The notes under the pieces: generated by a model | Told to the model about the DNA's origin: nothing | Databases searched by the model: none | What the model saw: only the letters and a program-made list of their open reading frames with translations | Shown here: positions 10,760 to 19,977 of the stretch, in pieces | Numbering within the stretch: the first letter of the stretch is position 1 | Layout of the letters: every line of letters starts with the position of its first letter | Translations under genes and position numbers: made by a program | From: Terfezia claveryi | Taxonomy: Eukaryota; Ascomycota; Pezizomycetes; Pezizales; Pezizaceae | Length of the DNA stretch: 64,000 nucleotides | Direction: 5' to 3' | NCBI GenBank assembly: GCA_015179025.1 | Contig: WHUX01000027.1 | Span: forward strand, 389,501 to 453,500

Positions 10760-11080
10760 ATGTCTACAAGTAACAACCTCATATGCCCTATCCATGGGTG
10801 TTCTTATAGTGAACCAGAAAAAGGCAGGGGTAATTTCATTGACCATATTGAAGGACACACTCAACCTTATGTTTGCTGTGTGTTAACCTGTGGAAAGGGA
10901 TTTGGAAGATTATGGAATCTCAACCGCCACCGGCAACTACAACATTCAATACCCGAAGCATACCATTTAAAAGTCGCTGATATTATAACAGCCGGGTCAG
11001 TCCATGATAGGATTCGCAAGTACACAAGTATTGGGGACTTGATCTCCCTGCTGGAGTCTCTTGGGATTAGAATTGGATAA
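10760..11080 (+). CDS. Small C2H2 zinc-finger protein (two fingers)
   Basis: A 106-residue intact ORF. Finger 1 (residues about 9-33) is C-x4-C then H-x3-H: CPIHGC, then DHIEGH. Finger 2 (about 38-62) is VCCVLTCGKGFGRLWNLNRH then QLQH, with the canonical F and L core and an H-x4-H end. The C-terminal 40 residues (VADIITAGSVHDRIRKYTSI and on) are helical and unassigned. Such tandem fingers usually bind nucleic acid in the nucleus; that role is inferred from the fold alone. There are no internal stops and base composition is ordinary, unlike the mutated transposons nearby, so it may be a living host gene or a recent fragment of one. An upstream exon is possible. Confidence 0.6.
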   Translation: MSTSNNLICPIHGCSYSEPEKGRGNFIDHIEGHTQPYVCCVLTCGKGFGRLWNLNRHRQLQHSIPEAYHLKVADIITAGSVHDRIRKYTSIGDLISLLESLGIRIG

Positions 11081-11922
11081 AGTCAATAGATTCATGTTCA
11101 GCGTCTCAGTGTATGGAGCTCATGGGAGGATGCGGGCGATCGGAAGTTGTGGGTGAAGAAGAAGAAAGACAAGGAAAGGAGGTTGTTGTTGACCTAGTGG
11201 AGGATTTAGGGTAAGGGTTAGTATAATTGAATATAAAGTTGGAATAGAGATTGAACATCAAGCAGTAGGGCCAGCAACATGTATTGTGCCCTCCTCGGAG
11301 GATTTATCCATCCCATGCGCCAAGGTGCAACATTGGCCAATATATCGACCCATTGGCGAATTTGAAGGTATTGGCAGTAGGGTCGAGGATCAATGTTAAT
11401 CATGACCGTCCTATCTAGTCTGGTTGATACAGGCACCTCGGTAGAGGCGTCCTATTCACCAATCTCAGCCTGATAATTAAGCTTGGCTCGGTAGAGCCAA
11501 TTTTACCATACTTTGCCCTCCAATAGAGGGTTGGACGTAACTTTCTATTCAGGAAGGATAAATATCCAGATGCGAAAGGGGCGAATATATCTAGCTGGGG
11601 AAGGGGCAGAAAGGGCCAATATAGCCAGGTGCGGAAGGGGCGAATATATCTAGCTGGGGAAGGGGCCAATATATCCAGCTGCGTAGGGCCTAATATATCC
11701 AGTTGCGGAAGGGGCGAAGATTGGGGTTGGCGGGTTCTGAGTAAACAAGGTGGTGGTATATATGAAAAATTAAAGCGACCAGGTGGCTAAGTGGTTGCAC
11801 GTCAAGCTGGGGAACAGGCTAATATTGTGTTCTCCAGGACTTTCCATATAATTTATGATGTACATCTTGCTCATACGAAACTATTTGCCATTGCTATCTA
11901 TGATTAGATGTATTTCTTGTTA
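11081..11922. other. Copia flank; mostly repeat family R1 (see next entry)
   Basis: No gene is supported. From about 11490 the sequence is a repeat family that recurs inverted at 31.0-31.7 kb, just beyond the other end of the copia element. The 5 bases GTTAT at 11923-11927 are the left target-site duplication of the copia element. Confidence 0.5.
11490..11845 (+). repeat. Repeat R1 with about 30-bp units (inverted partner at 31.3-31.65 kb)
   Basis: Tandem units of the type GAAGGGGCGAATATATCTAG followed by CTGGG. A single-copy tail follows (GGTGGCTAAGTGGTTGCACG, TCAAGCTGGGGAACAGG). The whole block, tail included, is found reverse-complemented at about 31320-31640, where part of it is duplicated. 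Confidence 0.75.
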
Positions 11923-11927
11923 GTTAT

Positions 11928-12362
11928 TGTTAGTGATTGAATGCCGTACATTCATTCATTCCGCCCATGCCTTGCTATTCCACACGCAGCGACCTTCGGC
12001 CTGCAGATCTTATGGCAAGCAACGGTCTTCTCAGGCATTGCGTGCTTCGGCCTTCACAGGCATTGCGTGCTTCGGCCTTCACAGGCATTGCGTGCTTCGG
12101 CCTTCACAGGCATTGCGTGCTACTCATAGGTCCTTATTCTTCTTCACTTTCTTATGTACGTTCATTCTTGTATATATATCTCGTTCGTTTCCTGTTGGAT
12201 AGAGATATGAATCACAGAACAATACATCTCTTCGCTGCAATACATCGCTTCACTTCTATATACTCTTCTCTACGTGACAATCTCACTTCACTCATTCGTA
12301 TTATCCTTCAGTGGACTTTTGGATCTCACTGCTGCCAATACCTCCCTCCTTTATCACTTAAA
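11928..12362 (+). repeat. Copia 5' LTR
   Basis: Starts TGTTAGTGATTGAAT and ends just after CCTTTATCACTTAAA. It is matched by the 3' LTR at 30169-30578, whose first bases are TATTAG (G to A). It contains a 25-bp tandem repeat that differs in copy number between the two LTRs. Confidence 0.88.
12030..12123 (+). repeat. 25-bp tandem repeat in the 5' LTR
   Basis: About four near-perfect copies of CAGGCATTGCGTGCTTCGGC + CTTCA. The 3' LTR has only about three diverged copies (30275-30345). Confidence 0.85.
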
Positions 12363-12378
12363 GGTTCTGAGCCCTCTA
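12363..12378 (+). other. Probable copia primer-binding site
   Basis: GGTTCTGAGCCCTC directly follows the 5' LTR and resembles the initiator-tRNA primer site used by many copia elements (TGGTATCAGAGC). Assignment is by position and similarity only. Confidence 0.4.
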
Positions 12379-12392
12379 TGCTTTGACTCTCT

Positions 12393-13074
12393 ATGAACAA
12401 GCACAACATGTCTTCCGAAGCAGGACCATCAAGGCAACCACGAACCCATTCAAGAGTTCACCAAAATCAGCCTGATAGCGAAGAAGAAATCCTCGAAACC
12501 GTTGTACTCTCGCAACCACAACCTCTAGCTATTCCACAACCACAACCTCTAGCTATTCCACTACCACAACCTCTAGCTCCTGAAGCTACACCACCCCAAG
12601 TTCAACTGGCTTTAGTGCTTGCTGCACAAGCACCGCAAGCAGCAGTACCTATTCCTGTCCATCGGGACTTCAGGTCTAGTATTAAGCTAGAAAAGCTAGC
12701 AATTCTTGAAGGCGTAAAGAACTATGATCTTTGGTCACAACAGATGCTGATGATCTTTGATGCTCTAGAAGCTACACAAGTAGTTGTCAACGGCTATATT
12801 CCTCCACTCACAGCAACAGCTGCTGAAATAACACATCATAAGCATATAGAGATAGAATGTCTTCTGCTCCTTATTCAAGTTGTTTCGCAAAAAATCATGC
12901 TGCAGATTGGTAGGCATAGGTCTGCAAATAAGATCTGGCATTATCTCCGCAAAACATACTACAAAGATACCCCACTGTCCTTTGTACATGAGATTCATGC
13001 CTTTAATTCGCTTGCTTCCACACTTGATACCTTGCAATCAATTTCTCAGTTCATTGACACTTTTGAGATTTAAT
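12393..13074 (+). pseudogene. Copia gag, first part (UBN2/gag-polypeptide type)
   Basis: 226 residues before the hAT-like insertion. The N-terminus is Gln/Pro-rich with three 8-residue repeats (PQPLAIPQ). The body has the copia gag signature: KLEKLAILEGVKNYDLWSQQ near residue 100, then VSQKIMLQIGRHRSANKIWH and LRKTYYKDTP. The frame ends in a TAA inside GATTTAAT. Both copies of that 8-bp duplication (13067-13074, 15739-15746) carry it, so the stop, most simply a former CAA, existed before the insertion. Gag forms the particle shell in which reverse transcription takes place. Confidence 0.85.
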
Positions 13075-13096
13075 TAGTGTGCGCCACGGGGCGAGT
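13075..13096 (+). repeat. Left terminal inverted repeat of the hAT-like palindrome
   Basis: TAGTGTGCGCCACGGGGCGA plus two bases, identical to the reverse complement of 15717-15738. Just inside lie at least six ACTCG/CGAGT motifs within about 130 bp. Confidence 0.9.
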
Positions 13097-13630
13097 CGGT
13101 CCGAGTTTCTCACCCTGACAACTCGTTCGGCTATCGACTCGCCTCGGTCTCTGCCTACCATAACTCGCCTCGGACCACTTCGCCGATTAATCGGTGATCT
13201 ACAGATTACTCGCCAAGATTCAAGGCTAGCCTGTTTTATACTGGGGCCACTGCCCCAGGCGCGGTATACGCCACGGCGCCTTAGGTATATGGTTGCACGC
13301 ACGCGGGTGGGACCTTTGGTTTCTACGAAGAGAAGCGAAGAGAAGCGTGTTTACCCTCCCTACAACTGAGGCCAGCTACGTGGAATAAAGTGAACCAATG
13401 ATCCAGGACGCATGCACGCATAAGTATAATAAATGTCTATAGTATTTCTAAATGTTTATGAACAGGGGAGCTAATGCCACAAGAGACAGAAATATAATTA
13501 AACGGACCTGTCCAACCTTGCCATGTGCCTAGCGAACTCGAGGCCAAGAGCCTGGCCCCTACGTTGGTCTGCGAACGAAAGTGGTGGGAGTACAGCTTAG
13601 ACTAGGGTGGTGCAGAGATATGGCAAAGGG

Positions 13631-13925
13631 GACGGCGGAGGGAAGGCAAGCTGGACGGCGGAGGCATGGCAAGCTGGACGGCGGAGGCATGGCAAGCTGG
13701 ATGACGGAGGCATGGCAAGCTGGACGGCGGAGGCATCGCAAGCTGGACGGCGGAGGCATGGCAAGCTGGATGACGGAGGCATGGCAAGCTGGACGGCGGA
13801 GGCATGGCAAGCTGGACGGCGGAGGCATGGCAAGGTGGATGGCGGAGGCATGGCAAGCTGGACGACGGAGGCATGGCAAGCTGGACGACGGAGGGATGGC
13901 AAGCTGGACGGCGGAGGGAAGGCAA
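13631..13925 (+). repeat. 23-bp satellite, left arm
   Basis: About 12-13 copies of GGCATGGCAAGCTGGACGGC + GGA with a few A/G and C/T variants. Three units equal 23 codons, so long repetitive frames appear on both strands. They are not genes. Confidence 0.9.
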
Positions 13926-14282
13926 TGCTCTCACCCAGATTGCAGGCAGTTCATGACTTGTGTTATTGATGAAAATTCCAGATGCTGGGGACGGAGAGCT
14001 CACTTGAAAGTTGTGCCTCGTGTGCCAGCGGTAGCTGCTGTACAGACTGTAATTTGGTGTGGCAGGCAGGCACTTTAGGGGGGCGCTAGTCGACGCAACG
14101 GGGATGATCAACCCCGCTTGGCAGCTGGCTCGGGTATGCCAGCCTAGACTGGCAATATGCTAACGTTGCGCTATGCCTGTGCAGGCAACAGTCTCATTCG
14201 GCTGAACAATGAACAATACCTACGTCTTTGCGTGGTTGAGATGTTGCAGCCATAATATATGTCCTTGTCCATATATTGGCCA

Positions 14283-14545
14283 CCTGATATATATATGGAA
14301 TTCATGTCTTCACGGCCTATATATTTGCTTGGGAATTCATGCCTTCGCTGGCTATATATTTGCATGGGAATTCATGCCTTCGCTGGTTATATATATGCTT
14401 GGGAATTTATGCCTTCGCTGGTTATATATATGCTTGGGAATTCATGCCTTCGCTGGTTATATATATGCTTGGGAATTCAGACTTTCGCGGCCTATATACA
14501 TATATGCATGGAATTCAAGCCTTCGAGGCTTAGATATATGCTAGG
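14283..14545 (+). repeat. 35-bp satellite at the palindrome centre
   Basis: Units of the form GGGAATTCATGCCTTCGCTG + GTTATATATATGCTT. Related 34-39-bp units occur at 38640-38960, 57300-57605 and 58900-59290. Confidence 0.85.
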
Positions 14546-14949
14546 ACATCATATATATATATAGGGCGCAAAGACATGAATTCCATATATATATCAGGTG
14601 GCCAATATATGGACAAGGACATATATTATGGCTGCAACATCTCAACCACGCAAAGACGTAGGTATTGTTCATTGTTCAGCCGAATGAGACTGTTGCCTGC
14701 ACAGGCATAGCGCAACGTTAGCATATTGCCAGTCTAGGCTGGCATACCCGAGCCAGCTGCCAAGCGGGGTTGATCATCCCCGTTGCGTCGACTAGCGCCC
14801 CCCTAAAGTGCCTGCCTGCCACAACAAATTACAGTCTGTACAGCAGCTACACGAGGCACAACTTTCAAGTGAGCTCTCCGTCCCCAGCATCTGGAATTTT
14901 CATCAATAACACAAGTCATGAACTGCCTGCAATCTGGGTGAGAGCATTG

Positions 14950-15174
14950 CCTTCCCTCCGCCGTCCAGCTTGCCATCCCTCCGTCGTCCAGCTTGCCATG
15001 CCTCCGTCGTCCAGCTTGCCATGCCTCCGCCATCCAGCTTGCCATGCCTCCGCCGTCCAGCTTGCCATGCCTCCGTCATCCAGCTTGCCATGCCTCCGCC
15101 GTCCAGCTTGCCATGCCTCCGCCGTCCAGCTTGCCATGCCTCCGCCGTCCAGCTTGCCTTCCCTCCGCCGTCCC
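14950..15174 (-). repeat. 23-bp satellite, right arm
   Basis: Same unit as the left arm in inverse orientation, about 10 copies, so the two arms differ by about three units. Confidence 0.9.
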
Positions 15175-15716
15175 CTTTGCCATATCTCTGCACCACCCTA
15201 GTCTAAGCTGTACTCCCACCACTTTCGTTCGCAGACCAACGTAGGGGCCAGGCTCTTGGCCTCGAGTTCGCTAGGCACATGGCAAGGTTGGACAGGTCCG
15301 TTTAATTATATTTCTGTCTCTTGTGGCATTAGCTCCCCTGTACATAAACATTTAGAAATACTATAGACATTTATTATACTTATGCGTGCATGCGTCCTGG
15401 ATCATTGGTTCACTTCATTCCACGTAGCTGGCCTCAGTTGTAGGGAGGGTAAACACGCTTCTCTTCGCTTCTCTTCGTAGAAACCCAAGGTCCCACCCGC
15501 GTGCGTGCAACCATATACCTAAGGCGCCGTGGCGTATACCGCGCCTGGGGCAGAGGCCCCAGTATAAAGCAGGCTAGCCTTGAATCTTGGCGAGTAATCT
15601 GTAGATCACCGATTAATCGCGAGTCGAGTTGAGGTAGTAAAAAGCCGACTCGGCGAGTTGTGGAGGAGACGAAAACTCGCTCGCCGAGGTGAGTCTTGGC
15701 GAGCGAGGCGAGTTTT

Positions 15717-15738
15717 ACTCGCCCCGTGGCGCACACTA
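15717..15738 (-). repeat. Right terminal inverted repeat of the hAT-like palindrome
   Basis: Perfect inverse of 13075-13096, followed directly by GATTTAAT. Confidence 0.9.
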
Positions 15739-16258
15739 GATTTAATGGATGCAGTTGCACCAATTGATCTCGAATACATGCCCTAGCAGCTTCAAGGCTG
15801 TGTATAGGACTTTGCTAGAACTTGAAGAAGCTAAGCGCGAATACCTCCTCACTTCCTTAGTCACTCACTACCCAAATGTGATAAATAACTGGACTACTAA
15901 GGAAAATCTCTCGTATGATGATTTGAAGGAGAGGCTAGTAGGTCTAGTGATCAATAACCAACTCTCTAGCTATAATGGTGGAAACCAGACCAACACGGTG
16001 CTACTAGCCAATGGTCACCCGAATAAGGCTAGAAGGAAGAAATTTGCCCAATTCCAGCAACAAGCTACAAAATCTCAATCCCAGCAAGCTTCATAAGCTT
16101 CGCAAGCCTCTGCAGATCCAAGCATTCAGTCTTGTACCTACTGCAAACGACACAGACATCGATTCAAAGGTCATGTCTAGCAACATTGCCAGAAGCTAAA
16201 ACATGACTAAGCTAGTAAGAAACAAATAGCACAGTCACAAGCTGCTATTGCTCAAGTT
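15739..16258 (+). pseudogene. Copia gag, second part with zinc-knuckle remnant
   Basis: Continues the gag frame after the insertion: PSSFKAVYRTLLELEEAKRE, then LTSLVTHYPNVINNW and LSYDDLKERLVGLVINNQL. A basic stretch (PNKARRKKFAQFQQQ) and a C-x2-C...H...C knuckle (CTYCKRHRHRFKGH, about 16135-16185) follow, used in copia elements to bind RNA. In-frame TAA and TAG codons at about 16093, 16180 and 16207 each restore Gln by one T-to-C change. Confidence 0.8.
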
Positions 16259-17378
16259 ATGCAAGCCTCCATTTCTGAAGTTCAAATTGCACAAACCTCC
16301 ATTTCTCAAGCGCTTGTCTTCCAACAACTCGATCCCTCTAGTTTTGTCTCTGAATCTATTCAGACCAACCCACAGGTTAGTACAATATACACCTGGAAAC
16401 TAGACACATGTGCAACAGCTCACATAACATCTAATATAGGTCATTTCTACCACATTTACCAACATCACGGAGTTGTGAAGGTTAGGGGTAACAACCTCCT
16501 TCCTGTCGAGGGGAAAGGCACTGTGATAATACATGCCTCTCTATCGAACAATACAATCAACTGTCTGTTCTTAAAGGATATGTTATATATGCCTACTCTA
16601 AGTCATAGTTTACTTGCCTGGGATGTCATTAAGTTTAAGGTTGTTATGGTCGCTAGAGATAATGTTATTCATATGTTCAATAAAAGTGATCTTCAGACTC
16701 CAATCTTAATTGTAGACATTAGGGACAAGCTTCTCTGGTTGCAAGAAACTACGAATTCACAAGCTTATATAAGCCCTGTGAGCAATCTTAATGCTTATAC
16801 CGGCCTTATGAGCTCTTCGCTTACTTCGCAATCTCATATAAGCCCTGTTAGCAATCCTAATACTCATATAAGCCTTATGAGCTCTTCACTTACTTTGTAA
16901 CCTCATATATGTCCTATGAGCTCTTTGTTTACTTCGCAACCTCATATAAGCCCCATGAGCTCTTTGCTTACTTTGCAACCTCATATAAGCCCTATAAGCT
17001 CTAATGCTCATACTGGCCTTATGAGCTCTTTACTTACTTTGCAACCTCATATAAGCTCTGTAAGTAACTTTAATTCTTATACTGACCTTATAAGGTCTTT
17101 TTCATATATTTATTGGCATAATGCATTTGGGCATGTAGCCAATATATACCTAGCTGCATATACTGATGGCGAGCTCTTACCTAAGGCACCCACCAACTTT
17201 ACATGCAATGCGTGTATTATATCAAAATCAACTAATAATACCCTATTCACTCTTTCTCATTCTCACTCTACTAGTGCATTTGAACTCATACATAGCGATC
17301 TGAGTGGCAAGCAGCCTATCGTATCTTATGGTAACTCTCTCTATTACATCACGTTTATAGACGATTTTACCCATATGG
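16259..17378 (+). pseudogene. Copia protease and start of integrase
   Basis: The protease region starts near 16385 (TWKLDTCATAHITSN, where D-T-C replaces D-S-G). LKDMLYMPTLSHSLLAWDVI is the conserved stretch after it. The pre-integrase zinc site appears as HNAFGHVANIY with CNACIISKST (about 17110-17225). The first integrase catalytic Asp is in ELIHSDLSGKQPIVS (about 17285), and YYITFIDDFTHM ends the fragment where Gypsy-1 is inserted. The frame is the same as gag once the upstream insertion is removed. One TAA at about 16898 again reads as former Gln. A repeat-encoded Ser-rich spacer lies between protease and integrase. Confidence 0.85.
16757..17095 (+). repeat. In-frame minisatellite in copia pol (Ser/His/Pro repeats)
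   Basis: Imperfect units of about 50-60 bp encoding variants of SSLLTLQPHISPMS. The repeat stays in frame and lengthens the spacer between protease and integrase. Confidence 0.75.
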
Positions 17379-18212
17379 TATAGAGGCACTTCTCTCCTAA
17401 CGGAGGAACATGCACTTTGTGACCAGTTGGTGAGAGCCACTATAGACAACGAAAATAAGGAGAGTAATAGTTGAAGGTGATTCCATTCAATTCATGTGAT
17501 ACTGTCCTCAATGCACGGCCTAAACACGCACGGAGAACAATACACGATCTCTGCTGATAAACTGCTAACTGCTGTACTGCTGTACACGTATCTATGTCTG
17601 CATGCCTATCTTTATCACCGCAATTTTCCACCTCTTTTATCTTCAAAAACTCTCACATGTAAACTAATCTGCTGCCTTACTTAGGCCCTTATCATACGCG
17701 TTACCCTGTTCCCTCGTACTATTTAATCGATCATTCTTGTGATATTCATTACCGATATCCAACATCATCCTGACACTTCAACAGTTTTAACTTCAGTCGA
17801 CAAGAACTAATTCTTTCACCTTTCGATAAAAATAGCAACTCTTATCATCAATCCGAGAGTCATACCAAAAACTGTTCGACTCTCATAATTATTTGAAAAC
17901 TTTTTTTGCTTGCAGGGTAATCTCAACCAATTTTCGCTTTTGCCAATGACTTCATTTGCATTGTTTAGGGTCTTCAGGAGTCTAACAATATAGCCTGATA
18001 TATCCCCTAAATCAATTCTCCGCTAAACTAAATCAAAGGTAATCAAGTCGCGTGGTAATCTGAGAGTCATACCAAAACTGTTCGACTCTCAAAATGTTAA
18101 AATAAATCAAAAATAAATAAATCTCAAAAAAAAAAATAACCTAAGGAAAAAATAACTAAATAAAAGATAAATAAAAACCAAAAAAACCCAAAAAATAACC
18201 ATTCCCTCCATA
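17379..18212 (-). repeat. Gypsy-1 left LTR (3' LTR in element sense)
   Basis: Plus-strand start TATAGAGGCACTTCTCTCCT, end ATTCCCTCCATA. Over 95% alike by eye to 26712-27541, so the insertion is fairly young. A direct motif GAGAGTCATACCAAAAACTG/TTCGACTCTC occurs twice in each LTR and again near 23695 inside pol. Confidence 0.88.
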
Positions 18213-18236
18213 TCTCCATCCCCCCTTTTAAAGTTG
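18213..18236 (-). other. Gypsy-1 polypurine tract
   Basis: On the minus strand the bases next to the 3' LTR read AAAAGGGGGGATGGAGA, a typical plus-strand primer tract. Confidence 0.65.
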
Positions 18237-18258
18237 GCGTCCTCGTCAACACAGCCCG

Positions 18259-19775
18259 TCAATCATCTTGGTCCTGCCACTCCTCTTCATCATCATCCCC
18301 TTCACCTTCTTCCTTATGTTCATATTTATCGGAGGTGTAGACTCCAGTATTCCTACGAGCTTCTCTGACCTTATCGATTGGCGATTCAGTATCTTGGCGA
18401 CTTGGTGGAGCTGGTCGTTTTGACAGCAGCTGTACACTAGAAGATGCTGCTGTAATAGGTTGTGTTTGTGGTGGGTCCTGTTTTCTCATTTTTGGATGTG
18501 GAATCCCCTTGTCTTTCCGAGTTTTCCTGGGAGGAATGGGGTTGTCACTTTCAATTGACACGACCTTCATTTTGATTCCCGACATTAGTATCCATAGTCG
18601 TCTTGCTATCCTAGTTGTCGGTATTTGTTGATCCTCATCAGCTTCATTAGTGGCTGCTGATAGCAGAAGTTCTCGAATCTTTTCCACTACTTCGATATCG
18701 GTCTTTGTGTCATCGTCGAGATCCTCGATATCTTCCTGATCTAGTAGTTTGATGTATTCCGAGTCACAATCTTCAACCTCTGCCTGTTCAAATCGTACTC
18801 TGGTATATGCCGGTGTTACCTTCTCTGGGGACTTCGCCCTTTTTCTCTTCGCTAGCTCCCCTCCTTGCTTTGACCGTACTCCTTCTTTGTAGTAGACTGA
18901 GCTGCAGTAACACTAGCTCTTCGTATTCGCTCGCTTCGGCGCATAGTAGCCACTGAACTACCTGCAGTTGGCACTACTGTATCTTCGGATTGTGGAAGTT
19001 TATCTATACGGGATTGGCATTGTTCAGCTTCGGCGTTCTGGATAAGATCTCTGGCATTTGTTGCCCCTTGTTTTTCTGCTATCGATGTCATCATAGCTAC
19101 ATACGCAGTATGATATTTCTTCTGATCGTTCGGGAGAATTGGAGATAGGTCTCGATCCTGCAAGACCCATCTAATATCCTCTACCATGAGCCACTTATCT
19201 TTCTGCATGCGGGGGGTTGATTTTCGGTCTTCAATTTCTATGATGAACCATGGTAAAATGTCGCGCACTAGATCCATTCCTCTATGAAATGACAATTCTT
19301 CCGCTGCGAGTGAACATTGTCTAGCAAATTCAATCGATGGCCAAGGGGGTTGTATATCCTGGAGCAATGGCATCCAATTTGGACCCCAGAATTTTTCGGT
19401 AGACAGATTGTAATTCTGTCTTCTCTTAACTGATGCATTGTACACTTCGCCGAACTTATTGAGTTCGTCCATTCTTAGATCGTCACGTGCATCTTCTCTA
19501 GAGACTCCCCACGCTTGTAGTTCTGCTTCGGTTGCTTGTTCGATTAGGGTGGATTGTGCTGCAGCCAAGGCACCAACTTTCTCACCGCATTGTCTGGTCA
19601 ATCTTGCTATACCTTTGAGGAATTTCCATTGATTTTTTCCGCCGACAATGGACTTTACCGCTCCTTCGAATTGGGTGTTAACGGTTGCCTCGCAACTCAT
19701 CATTTCTTGGAACTTCGTCTGTAGCTCACCCTCTGCAACCGTCTTGGGTCGAGCCAAGATAATAGATGCTGACAT
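18259..19775 (-). pseudogene. Gypsy-1 ORF3, unknown protein downstream of integrase (one frameshift)
   Basis: A 307-residue frame starts with ATG at 19775, about 200 bp after the integrase ORF. A second frame (open from about 18865 to 18259) continues it after a one-base shift near 18850-18865, giving about 500 residues. The first part is helical: MMSCEATVNTQFEGAVKSIV, KFLKGIARLTRQCGEKVGAL and a Trp-rich FWGPNWMPLLQDIQPPWPSI. Then comes a basic stretch (MRRSERIRRASV...KRKRAKSPEKV) that could be a nuclear signal, and a very acidic tail ending EGEGDDDEEEWQDQD. No signal peptide or membrane segment is seen, so it is not an obvious envelope protein despite the position. Function unknown. It could be a captured host gene or a lineage-specific accessory protein. 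Confidence 0.7.
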
Positions 19776-19977
19776 TGTGTATAAAGGTAAAGAGAAGATA
19801 TAAAGATATGTGAAAGTAGAGGTGTATTCGGAAATATATGTAAGAGTGCTGTGTGTGTATGGTATGAAGTTCGAAAAAGAGGAGAATGGGTTATTCGTCC
19901 CTCCTTCTTAATGGTAGTAAACTCTAGGCCATTCTGAAGTTCCCTCATGACCAAATTTCGCATTGAAAATTTTTGCA

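Larger units (their letters stand above)
13075..15738. mobile_element. hAT-like non-autonomous giant palindrome (foldback element)
   Basis: 2664 bp flanked by a perfect 8-bp duplication GATTTAAT, with perfect 22-bp terminal inverted repeats starting TAGTGTGCGCCACGGGGCGA. An 8-bp duplication and a TAGTG start (hAT rule YARNG) fit the hAT superfamily. The whole element is one palindrome with its centre near 14430: arms of about 1.2 kb are nearly identical, so they were duplicated or converted recently. Each arm has CGAGT-rich subterminal DNA, a 23-bp satellite and a single-copy stretch; the centre is a 35-bp satellite. There is no transposase. Apparent ORFs here are satellite artefacts: the 23-bp period keeps several frames open. 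It is GC-rich and free of C-to-T decay, unlike its copia host. Confidence 0.85.

Noticed and set aside
13079..13369. ORF in the subterminal part of the hAT-like element
   Set aside because: It reads through CGAGT-rich terminal DNA repeated in inverse at 15434-15763. Non-coding repeat structure explains it.
14209..14564. Open frames with repeated YIYAWEF or CLGIHAFAG
   Set aside because: Translations of the 35-bp satellite. The same kind of frames at 38648-38926, 57278-57611 and 58967-59469 are rejected for the same reason.
13559..15244. Long repetitive open frames on both strands (His/Arg/Pro-rich and Gly/Trp-rich proteins)
   Set aside because: They follow from the 23-bp satellite, which has no stop in several frames; three units equal 23 codons. 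No start, composition or context supports genes.
18259..19775. Retroviral envelope gene in Gypsy-1
   Set aside because: Position fits, but there is no signal peptide, no transmembrane helix, and the protein has a basic stretch and an acidic tail.
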